This document shows, one piece after another, positions 22,549 through 61,960 of a DNA stretch of 64,000 bases (the first letter of the stretch is position 1; each line of letters opens with the position of its first letter). Source of the DNA: Nymphaea colorata (taxonomy: Eukaryota > Streptophyta > Magnoliopsida > Nymphaeales > Nymphaeaceae). Below the pieces are notes generated by a model. It saw only the letters and a program-made list of their open reading frames with translations, did no database searches and was not told the origin of the DNA. The translations under genes were made by a program, and so were the position numbers. Where the stretch lies: positions 20,059,934-20,123,933 of the forward strand of contig NC_045138.2 in NCBI RefSeq assembly GCF_008831285.2, in the 5' to 3' direction.

Positions 22549-25500
22549 ACCATTGCTATTCAATAACGCTACTTGCCTTGTTTGTGCTTGGCAGCTAAAC
22601 TGCCATCATTTGGCTTTCTTTACTGTCAGCTGGTAAGGGCTCTCTGCCGTCTGATTAGGGAGACAGTTGACTAGTGAACGTCACCAAATTGACAGGATAT
22701 CTCTAGGCCTGTTGTTATGAAGGAAGCTGACTGTCTCCATCGCGGAAGAGGAAACGGTTGTACGTCAATGAAGTTTGGTCGGAGACAGCTTTGCTGCTTC
22801 GGCCTCTGTTGCTTTAAAACCATATAGAAAAATAAAAAAAACAAACGAGAAAGCGGACGAAATTCCAAATATTGTTATTAGAGAACTTCGACCTATTGTT
22901 CTCATGGCCCATGCAAAAGTCGCCCAAATACTTGTTTTGATTTTAATGTGTAACACAAAAAAGAAGATTTTACTGTTTATAACTAAACTTGACTCAGCCT
23001 TTCCCCATACAATTAAAGGAACTAAAAGGCTGGACTTAAGACTTTCATGTTGAGAAATGATGAAGGCTTCATTACTCTTCTGTAACAAATGCTATTAAGG
23101 GTCTGCCTAGTTTAGCTCCTCTATTTGAAGGAAAAAGAAAAATTTCTATGCCTGTGACTGTGATGCTCATCAATTGCATAAAAGAAGTATGAGTTGAACT
23201 CGTTTTGCAGTGGAAGCTAGAGTAACTGCAGCCAATTTTTCGACGTTCTCGTGTCGTGTGTCGTGTGGTGTGTGTGTGTGTGTTTTCGCGCGCCCTCTTT
23301 CAGCAGGAAGCCTGTGAGGGGGATCTTCTTTCAGCAGGAAGCCTGAAAGGAATCAACCAAATTAAACTTATCTAGTACGCATGCTTCTTTCTCTGACAAC
23401 AATATTTGGTATACTTCTAGAAGACAACATACCACTCAAGTGATACGGGCTGCAGCAAAGGAACCTATGGCCCATTAGTTCCATTTAATTTGGACCGTCA
23501 TGTCTTTCTTCCACTAGTTTTAGAAAATTCAAGTATTTTGGATTCAAATTAATTATCGCAATTAGGATTATTATAATCTAGTATTATTAGAATAGGCATG
23601 CTTATCTTGCTTTGTTTTTGTTTTTTTTTTTTTCCATCTATACGTAAATGAAAGATGTCATTTACAATCACCGCTGGTTTGAGAGAAATTATGAATTGAG
23701 TTTGGAAAGGAGTTTCCCCGGCTCACTTCTCTTTTCCCTCCTCCCCTGCACCACTTCCTTTTCCTAGGCAAACCTTCACCCAGACCCTCTCACTTCCCTC
23801 CCTTTACTCGACATCTGGACCAAAACAATTATACCACATGCAAACTCAATTCATCTTGCCTTTCCCAAGCCTATGGATTGCCCTAGTGATACAAACTAAA
23901 ACTCGTATCCAATACCAACATAATTTCCCAAATCCCTCAATGTCCTATTCAAATCTCATTTTCAAAATGGATCTCACTATTTCCAATATCTAGAAGACCA
24001 ACTGAGGATCAGGAGTCAGGACCCATACTACACAACCCAAAGTCTTCAACAATGCTCAATCCCAAAGTCTCGGTCAAACTATCTTCAGACCTCACATATT
24101 TACTCAAAATATACCAACGACCCCAACATCAGTCCCTTGACCCCAAGCATGTGAAATATGATTCTAATCCATTTGAGTTTAGTTGTGAATGTGAACTCAT
24201 AAAATTTGGAAATGGGGAGACATCGAAATCGCCACCTTCAATTTTGGATTTATATCCCATCTTTAATTTGTTGAATGTAGATTTGAATAACTATTGAATC
24301 TAAACTTGCTGAATTGAATCAAGCTGAAGTTGAGATGCCAGCCGCTTGTTTACTTGATCTGCACTCTGTAAGTAACCATAGCCTAAACTTCCATTATTGT
24401 GTGTAAGATCTTTTGGGAACAATAAATTTTCAGAATAGTGCCAACCAGCTGCTCTTTAACCAAGTGCCTCTCATCCATCTAAAGGATTTGTAGAATTGAC
24501 TTGCACACACCCCAGAGCCTAACCTAGAATGCCTTTTGCCCCGACCTGCCAGTGTTGATCCCATATTATGGTTGTCTAACCAAGTCGAGTTTAATTGAAA
24601 GAAGCCAATCTGTTTTTCACAGTTTGAAAATAAATTGATCAGTGTAAAGGCATAGTTTTATATCAGAAGCATCACTCCCATTATTCTGCTTTCGTTGTAT
24701 TGTCCTTTGACTCCAGCGACCCCTTCCTTGTCTTGGATGCTCACACGCAAGACCTTTCATTTAAACTTCAGGACGAAAGTATCAGTTGGATTTTTCTATT
24801 TAGAGAGGTTTTCAGCCAATGTGGAACTTGCAGAGATTCTCTTGTTTCAGAAAATCAAAAAAGAGTAGAAGGCCACGGAAATGGTACAATCTTTTCTGGT
24901 GTGATGTCGAATTTCCGAAGTCAATAAGATTGTTTGTGGCTAGGCATTTAAACTTGAGTTGTCCTTCAGATCTGCCTGTAGCAAAATAAAGGAGACCCAC
25001 TTTATGTTTGTTTCCGCCAATATGGAAGAACATCCCACCGGACACACCGCATCCCTCTTGTTGTAACCAAAACCATCGTAATATACATTCATCACACCAT
25101 GGAGATGAAAGAGAAAGAAAAATATTTATGCTTTTCTTGGATGCCACTAAAACCATCTACTTTAAAGTCCATGTTCTGTCACCAACGCAAGGTCTGGCTC
25201 CACCACTAAGAAGCCCAAATAATTTAATCCAAACTGACACGTATCTAACCGATATTTTTTTGCCGAATTTCCGCAACGAATCCAGTCCAACATTATCCAT
25301 CCCATGGATCCAAATCCAATCTATATTCAACCTTAAGGGTGATGCAGCTTTCAGGAGATCTTTTTCCGTCCAAAGGAAGGCCCGGCCAGCATAGCCCCTA
25401 TCTTTTCACTGGCTTTTCATTCTCCCTCACCGGATGGTCAAGGCAAATGAAACATTTTTTATTCCCATAGTTGTTATTCCCTTGGGCCCAAAAGGTGGGG

Positions 25501-26785
25501 AGCACCCCACCGAGTTGAAGACGGCCTGCTCTTCACCCAAGCCCCGGTGTAGCTCTCGATCCTAAAGGCAGGCGAGGAGGAGGACCTATGGCTCTCATCC
25601 ATCCAGAGAAAAAGTGGCTTGAAGAAGTTATGCAATGGGCTGCAAAAGGTGCAGAGCACCCACCGAGTTGAAGAGGGCCTGCTCCTCACCCAGGCTCCGC
25701 TGTAGCTCTAGATCCTAAAGGCAGGGGAGGAGGAAGGCTTCTGAGCAATTGCTAGACGGCCCTCGTGCATCCGGAGAAACATGACTTAAAAGAAGTTATG
25801 CAATAGGCTGCGACAAACGCCTCTGGTCATTCCTGTACCTGCCTTGAACCAGAAGTCACCACATAGGAGAACCTCCATAAGAAAACACTCTTACCAGCTA
25901 TTATTCAAAGTCCCTCGCCCAGACATACAACGGCCACAACTGCAACTAAAAAAAATGCAGTACTGCCAACATATGCCTCCATTTCTTGCCCTAGACAACT
26001 CACAACTCACCGCAACTTGGTCACAGCGTGAAGAACTTAAGAAATAAAAATGGTGAGAATCCAAACACGTGAACGACATAGCAACTGAGACCATCTCTGA
26101 GCTATGAAACAAAGCAACGGTCATGTCAGCGAGCAAAACATTTGGTTGAAAGAAATTATACTTAATCAGCAAATTAAAGGTGAAGAAGGAAAAAATGTGA
26201 TAGGTGTGGCAACAAAGCCAAACTGAGATCGTCAGAAATAGATACATGTTTCTTTTACATAACCAAAAGCCAACCCAACAGCCTTATACAAGCCCCATCA
26301 TCACGTAAAAGGACGGAGACAAATAAAAAAGGGGGAAAAAAAAATTGTTCAGCTACACCTGTATACACTACCCTAGTCCAAAATCTTCTCTATGTGCCAA
26401 CTAAATTACAGTGGGAAGGATGACCACTACCCAACTAAAAACTGACGACAAAAAGGGGGGAGAAAACGCAAAAAGTTGAGACTCAATAACAGAAAAAACT
26501 CGAGGACAATGATGAGAACAAACAATATATTAGACAGATGCATAGATGTACATGGAACTGCAGAGATGAATGCACGCACTTACATCCCACGGAGGTTCTC
26601 TCCCCACCAATACTTGAAAGAATATACTTCAGCAACTGCTGAAGGACTGGTTAATCATTGAAGTCACTCCTCAGTACTGCTCCATTCGCCTTCGATCTAT
26701 CCTTCTGCACCACCACCAGATGTTGGCATTCCATTTGCCCCAGTTGGGCCAAAAGATCACTGTGAAGGTTCATTACAGCCTTTCT
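22549..26785. other. Convergent intergenic region between the PPR and UBP12 genes
   Basis: The PPR gene (plus) and UBP12 (minus) point towards each other here, so both 3' UTRs lie within it. No further gene was recognised; open frames at 22765-23088, 24052-24297, 24700-25394 and 25844-26247 match no known family. A (TG)n tract lies at about 23264-23283, with a short duplicated unit ctttcagcaggaagcctg just after it. A 155-165-bp tandem duplication occupies 25491-25812. Confidence 0.55.
25491..25812. repeat. Diverged ~160-bp tandem duplication
   Basis: Copy 1 (about 25491-25644) and copy 2 (about 25645-25812) share gagcaccccaccgagttgaag / gagcacccaccgagttgaag, ggcctgctc, gtagctct, gatcctaaaggcagg, ggaggagga, tccggagaaa-like and gaagttatgcaat words in order. 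An insertion in copy 2 (gcttctgagcaattgctaga) accounts for its extra length. Confidence 0.85.
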
Positions 26786-54480
<27,695 letters not shown>

Positions 54481-54524
54481 GGAGCCTGTGTGATCCAAAT
54501 TCAGGAGGAACTCGACGAGTGGAC

Positions 54525-54557
54525 TGCCCTCTCTCTCTCTCTCCCTCTCTCTCTCCC
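54525..54557. repeat. (CT/GA)n tract in the UBP12 5' leader
   Basis: A ctctctctctctccctctctctctc run lies 45-77 bp upstream of the start codon and reads as GA-rich in the mRNA sense. Pyrimidine/purine dinucleotide tracts are frequent in plant 5' UTRs and core promoters. Confidence 0.7.
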
Positions 54558-55385
54558 GCTGGGCGCAGACCACCGGGGAGGGAGGACCCCGGAAACTTGA
54601 TTAAGGGGAAAAGAGGAGAAGCGAGGAGGGTTTAATTTTGGGTAAATTTCAGGGGGCGACTAAGAAATTATATAGTGAAACCCTCAGAGGAGTCCTGATT
54701 CCTTCCTTATTTGCACTTCTGCTTGGTCTTGTATTCCAGGTGTGCCCTTGTTTTAAGCTAATCTCCTCACACTTTCTACATAGTTAAAGTAAAACCCTTG
54801 CTTTGCTTTGGAGGAGGGAAGGAACTTTCCATGTTATGCCGTGGCATGTTCCCACCTATTATGGGATGGGTAATTTGGTAATTTATATGGTATTTTTTTT
54901 TTCCACTTTCACTCTTGCTCTTCATGGTATGCACATTTCTGTTCTAGACATCTTACAAATGCTAATCTTATGTAATAGAAAAATATTGATTCAAAGTTAA
55001 TTATGCCCGATGAAAGAATGAGTGTTTTTGCATAAAGTGGTTGAGTTATACTAATCTTTTTTGCCCATTAATGAAAAAATATATTGGAAGGCTAAATGAA
55101 GTTCACTCTTAATGTAGAATGCTATTGACTGCAAATATTTGTCCTCACACCTCAAAGACATATATTTGCCACAACAAATGCACATAATGTTTTATTGTAT
55201 TTTCATTGTTCTAATTGAATGTCCAACCTATAACTATCTAATGGAATGACCATTAAACTTTATAGTTACAAGGGTATAGCATAATTGATTAGGCGTCAAT
55301 TCAGTTTCAATTCCCATGAGTGCTGCTTTTGTGTATTGTAAATGGTGGCAAACGCCAGCTCAGATGACTAAACTAAATCTCCATG

Positions 55386-55564
55386 CAGAGGGACGAAACT
55401 CAAAATTTTTTATGAACGGGTCAAATTAAAGTTTTTTAAATTTTGACACACGCTAAAATATCATTTTTCAAAATTTTTATATAAACAAATAATTTTTTTC
55501 AAAATTTACATATAAATTTTAAAAAATATTGAGGTGGGGCCAGGGCCCCCTGGCTCCGCCCCTG
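55386..55564. mobile_element. hAT-like MITE (CAGAGGGACGAAAC ... GGCTCCGCCCCTG)
   Basis: A 179-bp unit. The left end is CAGAGGGACGAAACTC; the reverse complement of the right end is CAGGGGCGGAGCCAGGG. Flanks tctccatg and ctcatgca could be a target duplication damaged by a one-base deletion. Its interior resembles 11174-11348. Confidence 0.7.
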
Positions 55565-57171
55565 CTCATGCAACCCTAGACCTTGAAGCTAGGGGGAAGG
55601 GTGGACGGGCATCAGTCTCGCGTCAGTACTGTAGGTTCGCCTTTTGCTCATCCTGAACTATCCAACTTTAAAATTGTGATTTGCAATGTTTGTTTAGCAA
55701 CCATTCAAATTTGGGTATGTAAAGTTTGATGTTCATTGAGGTTTTTTCATGACTTAGAATTAATAGCCGAAAGAATATCCAATTTTTTTTTTTAGCAAGA
55801 AATTTATGTTTTGAGCACTGAAAATAAAATAAACTGTTAATATATTATCAACACCATTAGCTAAATTTGGTTAAAAATAACTTGAGTTGTTAATCCCAAA
55901 TTAATTGCATGTTTAGAGACTTGTAGCATTACCTGTAATTGAATCTGTAAAGCATTGCTTATAGCAATTGAGCTAATTTTGGTTTATTAAGAAAATCTTA
56001 TTTGAACTATATTTTGTGCCACTGTGCAAAATTACTTTATTTTCGATGCTGTATGTTTTTATGAAGTTTTACATAAAACAACCTTTACGTTTTGAAATGA
56101 CTTTATTCATAGTTTGTAATAATGTGATTTATTAATGTCATAAACTAGTTCAAAATATTCACCGAGCACTTGTTAACTAAACTGCTCAAATATTATTCAA
56201 AGTAAAGATTATAAATCTAACGTAATACTTAGAATTCCAGTTGCAAAACTTCTTTAAATTCCAGTTTTAATGACTAAAAAAAAGTTTGATCGTTTCTGAC
56301 TATGGCATAGAAGCAAAAATGGTGGAATTTTAGTTGGACCATTCAGAATCGAAAAGAAAATCGAAAATTTCGTGCACGGCATGAGTTAAACCCAAGATCT
56401 TATATGGAACAGAGTCGTCTTTTTTCTCAAACAAGTTACCGAAGCAATTGAACTTGCCTAACCGATGAACTCATGTTAGTGTATAATAAAAAACTAATAA
56501 TATGTTTTAAAATCATTATAACATATTATGAAAATAATCATGGCTCACTGAAGTACAATAAAGTGTTTATCCCAAGCACCGCTCCACAGTGAAGAAAATT
56601 TGATTAAAGCTAAATTAACGTAGAAAAGTTTATACATTAACTTATATATATATATATATATAACATACCAAGTTGATGATTTTTTGCCGTTATGTTTGGG
56701 GACAACTTTCCTTACATGTTGCAAACGAGCGATTCAAAGGTTGATGCCTACCAAGGGGGGAAAAAATCTCCCATATTCATACGGCCTTATTTTAAAGGAT
56801 AGAAAATCTTCAGATTCCACGTACAATCTTTTATTATGTGCATGTACATAATTAAATTTGCTCAAATCAACCTGGACATTAAAAAAATTGAGTGGGTACT
56901 TATATTTGCACATGCTTCTGTTTTACCATTATCCTTTTTTCCCCTCTATTCAAAACACTACTTTTTTGTGACGATGGGTCATGAACTTGTGAGTCAGCAA
57001 AAAGCTTTTAACAATAGGAATGCTGCTTTCTTTCGGCTGCAATTTGGGACATATTCATAAGACCGACCTTGCCGTCTAAAGAACACAACATTCTTCTCAT
57101 TAATTGTCCTTTTAGAACTTGTTATATCAATAGCAGACTTTCATGCAATGCATTGCGGGAAATAGTTCACG

Positions 57172-57174
<3 letters not shown>

Positions 57175-57205
<31 letters not shown>
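57175..57205. repeat. (TA)n microsatellite
   Basis: About 15 uninterrupted ta/at dinucleotides. Confidence 0.9.
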
Positions 57206-57207
<2 letters not shown>

Positions 57208-57359
57208 AAAAAGGAAATGTATATACTGGAAAAATGATAAAAATGCCTTCCAGCTCTGACAACATACAGATTTATGATGGGAGTAAAACTTTAGAAAAAA
57301 AGGTTTTACTTTTTTTTTTTAAAGGAGGGAGTTATCCATTTTTGTTACAAAATACCAAA

Positions 57360-57720
57360 AGCAGGGGTATATGGAACCACGATGTTAATATATCCGATTT
57401 GAATCGGGTTATAGAAAAAAATTTAATATCCGATTATGAAATCGAATCAGATTTAAATATACATAAATATTTGATCGGATTCATTTTTAGACGAATATTT
57501 TGTATCTAATGCTATTAAAATTTGAAAATTAATAAAATTCGGTTCAATAATTGGATAGGATTCAGATATAGATATCAAAACCGGTTTTGGATCAGATTTG
57601 AAATGAATCGGAATTCATATTCGGATATGACTTTTTTTATTCGAATTCGAATCTGAATATGCAAATATCCAAAAAAATGTATATGACTACAAATATATCC
57701 AATCAGAATCGAATCGAACA
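57360..57720. repeat. AT-rich interspersed repeat, family A (copy 4)
   Basis: Words such as atatccgatttgaatcgg, ccgattatgaaatcg, attcatattcggatatgac and tcgaattcgaatctgaatatg recall 4140-4540 and 10045-10590. Several are near-palindromic. Confidence 0.55.
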
Positions 57721-59045
57721 CAACAAGAACTTTTTTTTGTTAGAAGACCAAATAGTATTATCAAAATTTGTATCGGAGCCAAACTCGAGCGTGAGCCAAA
57801 CTGTATCTGTCTTGTCTTCTTCAGAGTTTGGACGCCGAAGTACTATTGAAAACATTTGCTTTGATTTTTATAATGAGAAAAGTTTATCCCTGATATCCAA
57901 TCAGTGTTTGACACAGAGGGCACTTTAACATAGGAAAAGGGCATTTCGATGACGAGCCACGGCAGGAAGAGGAAGGAAAGCAAAAGACGAAAATAACCCC
58001 AAGTATAACGCTTTTTTTCGAGAATTCTTGTTAAAGTGGAGGATATTTAGGGAATTGAAAAGAAGGCCCGTGCACCATGCCCGGGAAGCGGGCTCCTTCG
58101 TGGCCTCTTTCGCTTACTTAATTTCAACCTTGCCCACATATTTTTCTCGAATTTCTGCATGAGTCCTGAAACTGAAGAAATTCATGGACCACTGTTGGGA
58201 GAAAAATCTCTAAGATGCCCTCCACTAATTAGGGATTGAAGGGATTCCCACTGTCATGGCTGTCTGCTCCACGTCGCCGTGCTTCTGAGTCGACGCAGCT
58301 TCAAATTAATGAATAAAGTCCAACGGATATTCAGTTGGAACCTGAATTCAATCCAAACACAAGTTGGAGACGTGAAACGTCATGTGATGTGGAGCATCCA
58401 GCAATTATCTAAAAGAAACGTGTCACTTCTTATACATTAGTCTAAATTTGAAAGACAAATAAAATATAAATTCATAAATAAAGTGCAAAAAAAAACATTG
58501 TACTTATGATATTTCATTTGAGGAGCAACCACACTAAAAAAAATTGTCTGCATTCCACCTGCGATGTTGAAATATAAGAACCTTATAATAACAAAGTTTG
58601 TCATCTTGCATATTTCACAGTCACCGTTAGATTGTCGAACCAACAGTTTGTTCATTGCTATATTTTCTTTTAAATTTTTCTTAAAAAAAGGCGTTAAAAG
58701 TTTGTAGTTTTGATGGGGTTTCAAGGATGGTGGGGTTAGATTTGATTTTTTTCTTCATTTGGGTTTGGATTCATCAATAATTCAGGGGCGCCCATGAATT
58801 GGCAAGCAAATATTACTATATTTATCTAAAAACAAATAAAAACATATAAGTGTGATTAAAAAATACTTTAGAAGCATTGAAATAATAGCAAAAAGTAAAT
58901 AATACATGAATCCATGATAGATCTGCACTTATTCATTTGGAATAGACCGATTCATGGTCGTCCAGCCAACTTTTACAACTTTGGATCCATCAAATCTTTA
59001 CTTGGGTTTGAAGATTGATCATGGCATCATTATATACCCAGGTTA

Positions 59046-59215
59046 GTTGTCCAAGCGATGGAGTGATGGTAAGTTGTTTTGCTTGAGTACAGTCTTTGCT
59101 GGTCAGATGTTCGAATCCCCCGGTATGTACTGGGTGACTTCATCATCCCAACGTCATGGGGTCAGCTCACTTCATGCGCTCATGGTCCTCTTTGGAATAA
59201 TTTATTTTGTATCCA
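59046..59215 (+). mobile_element. tRNA-derived SINE-like unit
   Basis: An A-box-like gtccaagcgatggagtgatg is followed about 50 bp later by a good B-box, gatgttcgaatccccc. The 3' part ends in AT- and A-rich sequence (aaaaatgaaaaaaaag). The spacing is too large and the cloverleaf arms do not pair as in a functional tRNA, so a SINE remnant is the better reading. Confidence 0.45.
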
Positions 59216-59678
59216 AGGTTGTAATTTAAAAATGAAAAAAAAGAAAAGAAAAAGGTGAAGAAGAAAAGGACATGTCATAGAATATATGTTTATTCGAGGC
59301 AGGTAATTATTTGTAAAATAAAGAATTCACTAAGTCAAACAAAACAAATACATCTACACGGTCTGATTGGAAGGAATCTTCAGTTTTCTCAAATGAAATA
59401 GAATTTCTAAAAAAAAATATAGCGGATTTATTACCATCAAATTTCGAACCAGTGGGCAAACCGTGCCCCACGTAGGAATTAGGCAAACAAGCGTTAAATC
59501 CCATTAAAAGGGCCAAGTAAAATGAATAGTAGCCACAGTAAATATTTATTATTTACTATTTAATTCATTTATAGCTTAATGGTAATAAAGTCAGCTTCTA
59601 CTAAGTACTAACTCTAACTCAAAGGCTTTACCAACGCAGAAAAAGTGAAAATAAATGGTGCTTACATCGGCCTTGCAA

Positions 59679-59885
59679 GGCTGGGCACCTGGCTGCCAAC
59701 GGGTACTTGGCTCAGAAAAAAGGGCACATAGGGTTAGTTTGGTTGGGCTTGATATTTTTTAAATTTAAATTTATTAATTTATTTATTTAATTATATTTAT
59801 ATATTATTTTATATTAAACATATATTTTTAATTTAATCGAGCTCGGGTTTGAATGGTCCGATTTCAAATGTCGGACCGGCCCGAT
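59679..59885. repeat. GC-ended, AT-cored non-autonomous element (gggcacc family)
   Basis: It starts ggctgggcacctggctgcc and ends gtcggaccggcccgatgtct around a core of almost pure A/T. The same architecture recurs at 63080-63350 and at the borders of 17632-18385. Confidence 0.5.
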
Positions 59886-60140
59886 GTCTAGGCTTATGTG
59901 CAAAGGAGAAGAACCCATACTGCAACCTTTATTCTTTAGACTATCATTAGCACAAATAAAGTGAAAATCCCAAACATAAGCCATCAAAAGATAAATTACA
60001 TGCCCCACAAAAACGTGGTTGTAGTATTTATCATGCTGAGCATGTCAGCGGTTCGAGTATAGGTCCAACTTGTGTTTTTACCGAAAGCATATGATAGCAC
60101 CAAATGGCATTTTTTTTTTTATTTCATAGTTACATACGTG

Positions 60141-60170
60141 TGTGTGTGTATGTATGTTTATGTGTGTGTA
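60141..60170. repeat. (TG)n-rich tract
   Basis: An interrupted tg repeat into which the MITE at 60171 inserted. Confidence 0.8.
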
Positions 60171-60396
60171 CAGGGGTGAAGGGAGGGGGGGCGCGCCTAG
60201 GCCGTGGCCCCACCCCCAGCTAAGTGAAAAAAAAAATTATATTAACAAAATTGAAAATTGTTAATTGCATAATACATTTTTTGTATTCGAGTTTAGTTTG
60301 GTCCTATTCGAATAAGTTCGTTGAAACTTTGCCTACCCGGATAAGTTTGTTGGACAGTTTGGCCCGCCCCTAAAAAAAACCCTCGCTCCATTCCTG
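60171..60396. mobile_element. hAT-like MITE with 8-bp target duplication
   Basis: A 226-bp unit. The left end is CAGGGGTGAAGGGAGGGG; the reverse complement of the right end is CAGGAATGGAGCGAGGG. Flanking octamers tgtgtgta (60163-60170) and tgtgtata (60397-60404) agree at 7 of 8 positions, the duplication length of hAT elements. Because the target is a TG repeat, part of this match could be chance. Confidence 0.75.
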
Positions 60397-60649
60397 TGTG
60401 TATATAAAAGAATGACCCGTCTTTTGGTGTGATATCTAATTTAATCGGAATAACACTGATTTGTTATGTATTTAGTTGGTCCAAATCTAAACACATTTCA
60501 ATCCTTCACCAAGAATTGTTGTGGAATTCGACTTTAAGACAAGAGAACATAATTGTATGCTTTATGATCTTCTCAACTTGGTGTTTGTCATTAATCACAT
60601 ATGACAATAAATGTTGTTCATTGGCAGTTATTGAGAAGTACAGTTAAAT

Positions 60650-61960
60650 GTAGACACACGAGCTGAGTCGAGCTCGAGCTTGCCCAGCTCGAGCTCGACT
60701 CGATTATACAAAGTCGAGCTTGAGCTCGACTCGCTTAACTCGATTATGAAGTGGTGCTCCAAGGATGGGCTCCAATCAGTAGTTTGATCAAAGAGTTCCT
60801 GTTGCAAATTGTTGATCCATTCCCTAATTAGTGCCTGTAACGAAGAATTGAGGAGATTCAAAGGGAAGATAGAGCAATCCCGAATGAAGGTCATCATTCT
60901 GCTTGGTTCTTTGCTCTACGGCCAACATATCCATGATCAGTCGCAAATCTGTAGAAATCGAAATATCATTTTGGCAATCGGACACTTGGGTCATCTTTCC
61001 AACATCTTGACGAACATCCGGACCAAGTTTGAGCCCAATCCATGCAGTATCGAGGGAGACATGCTCTCTGACAAAAATCAGGCGAAATTTGGCTGCGTTG
61101 AAGAATAGATGCCACTGATCAGGCGAATTTTGGATTTTTTGCAGCAGACGTGATTCTGATCCAATCTAGTGCTCAAATCTGACCCTTCTAGTTGCTAATT
61201 AGATTTCTAATCCTTTGATTTGCATTATTGTGATCGATTTGGGGGAAATCCCCAATTTCTGTTGGAGGAATCTCAACCCACGTCGGAAAGTTCTCCGTTC
61301 ATGCATGTGAAGACCTGCGACATACTGAGTCACAAATTCGAGCCGCGTTTCTTGTGGGGGGCTTGGATTGATGTGAAATTTGAGGCGTCTACTCCTTGGA
61401 GTGTCCTCTGCCTACATACCAATTTTCAGAGCAAACAGAAACCTGAGTGATTTTCTATGATTTTTGGAGTGTCAACCTCTCTTGAAAACCCCAATAGGCA
61501 CTTTCTGTTCATCACCGGAGTTGGAACTAGTTCTGTGTCTGCGACAGTCAGAAATCTTCAAGCTCGTCGTGATTTTTGTAGAGAGTTCGGTTGAAGCCCA
61601 TCCTTGGAGCTCGAGCTCGAGCAAGAGAGCAACGAGAGAAAGAGGAAAGGCGACAAATGAGTCTGAGGCAGCAACGACAAGAGAAGGCAGCAGCAGCGCA
61701 ATAGGAAAGGTGGGGGAAGAGTGAAGACAGAATGCAAACAACAAAAAGTTTTACCATAAACAGGTGAACAGGTTTCGCGAACGGGTTTATCTAATATAAC
61801 GAGTCGAGTTCGAACTCGAGTCGTTTATTGATTTGAGTTTAACTTTCGAACTCGACTCGTTTATAAATGAGTCAAGCCGAGCTTTTTCGAGCGAGTTCGA
61901 GTCGAGCCCAAGTTGACTCGACTCGTTGTTGACTCGACTACTTGTGCAGCCCTACCAATG
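60650..61960. mobile_element. Long 'gagctcgagctcgac' element, probably hAT-like and non-autonomous
   Basis: The left border (60650-60745) and right border (61795-61958) are packed with gagctcgag/gactcg words in opposite orientations. The right end in reverse complement reads tagggctgcacaagtagtcg, the style of plant hAT termini. About 1 kb of non-repetitive, moderately GC-rich sequence lies between, with open frames but no recognisable transposase or host protein. Gene-fragment capture is possible. Confidence 0.55.

Larger units (their letters stand above)
54620..59040. other. Gene-free AT-rich DNA upstream of UBP12
   Basis: No gene was recognised. Contents are a hAT-like MITE (55386-55564), (TA)n tracts at about 56643-56662 and 57175-57205, family-A repeat at 57360-57720, and AT-rich sequence with short chance frames. 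A SINE-like A-box/B-box pair (agcataattgattaggcg ... ttcaattcccatg) lies at about 55272-55320. Confidence 0.55.

Noticed and set aside
56836-57060. 74-codon frame MCMYIIKFAQ as a gene
   Set aside because: Low-complexity AT-rich context, no family resemblance and no promoter or splice features.
59046-59120. tRNA gene suggested by the B-box gttcgaatcc
   Set aside because: Acceptor and anticodon stems do not pair and the A-to-B-box distance is too great for a simple tRNA; a SINE-like unit is more likely.
60809-61450. Open frames inside the gagctcgag element as a new gene
   Set aside because: The frames are short and on both strands, without introns, domain motifs or a credible start context.
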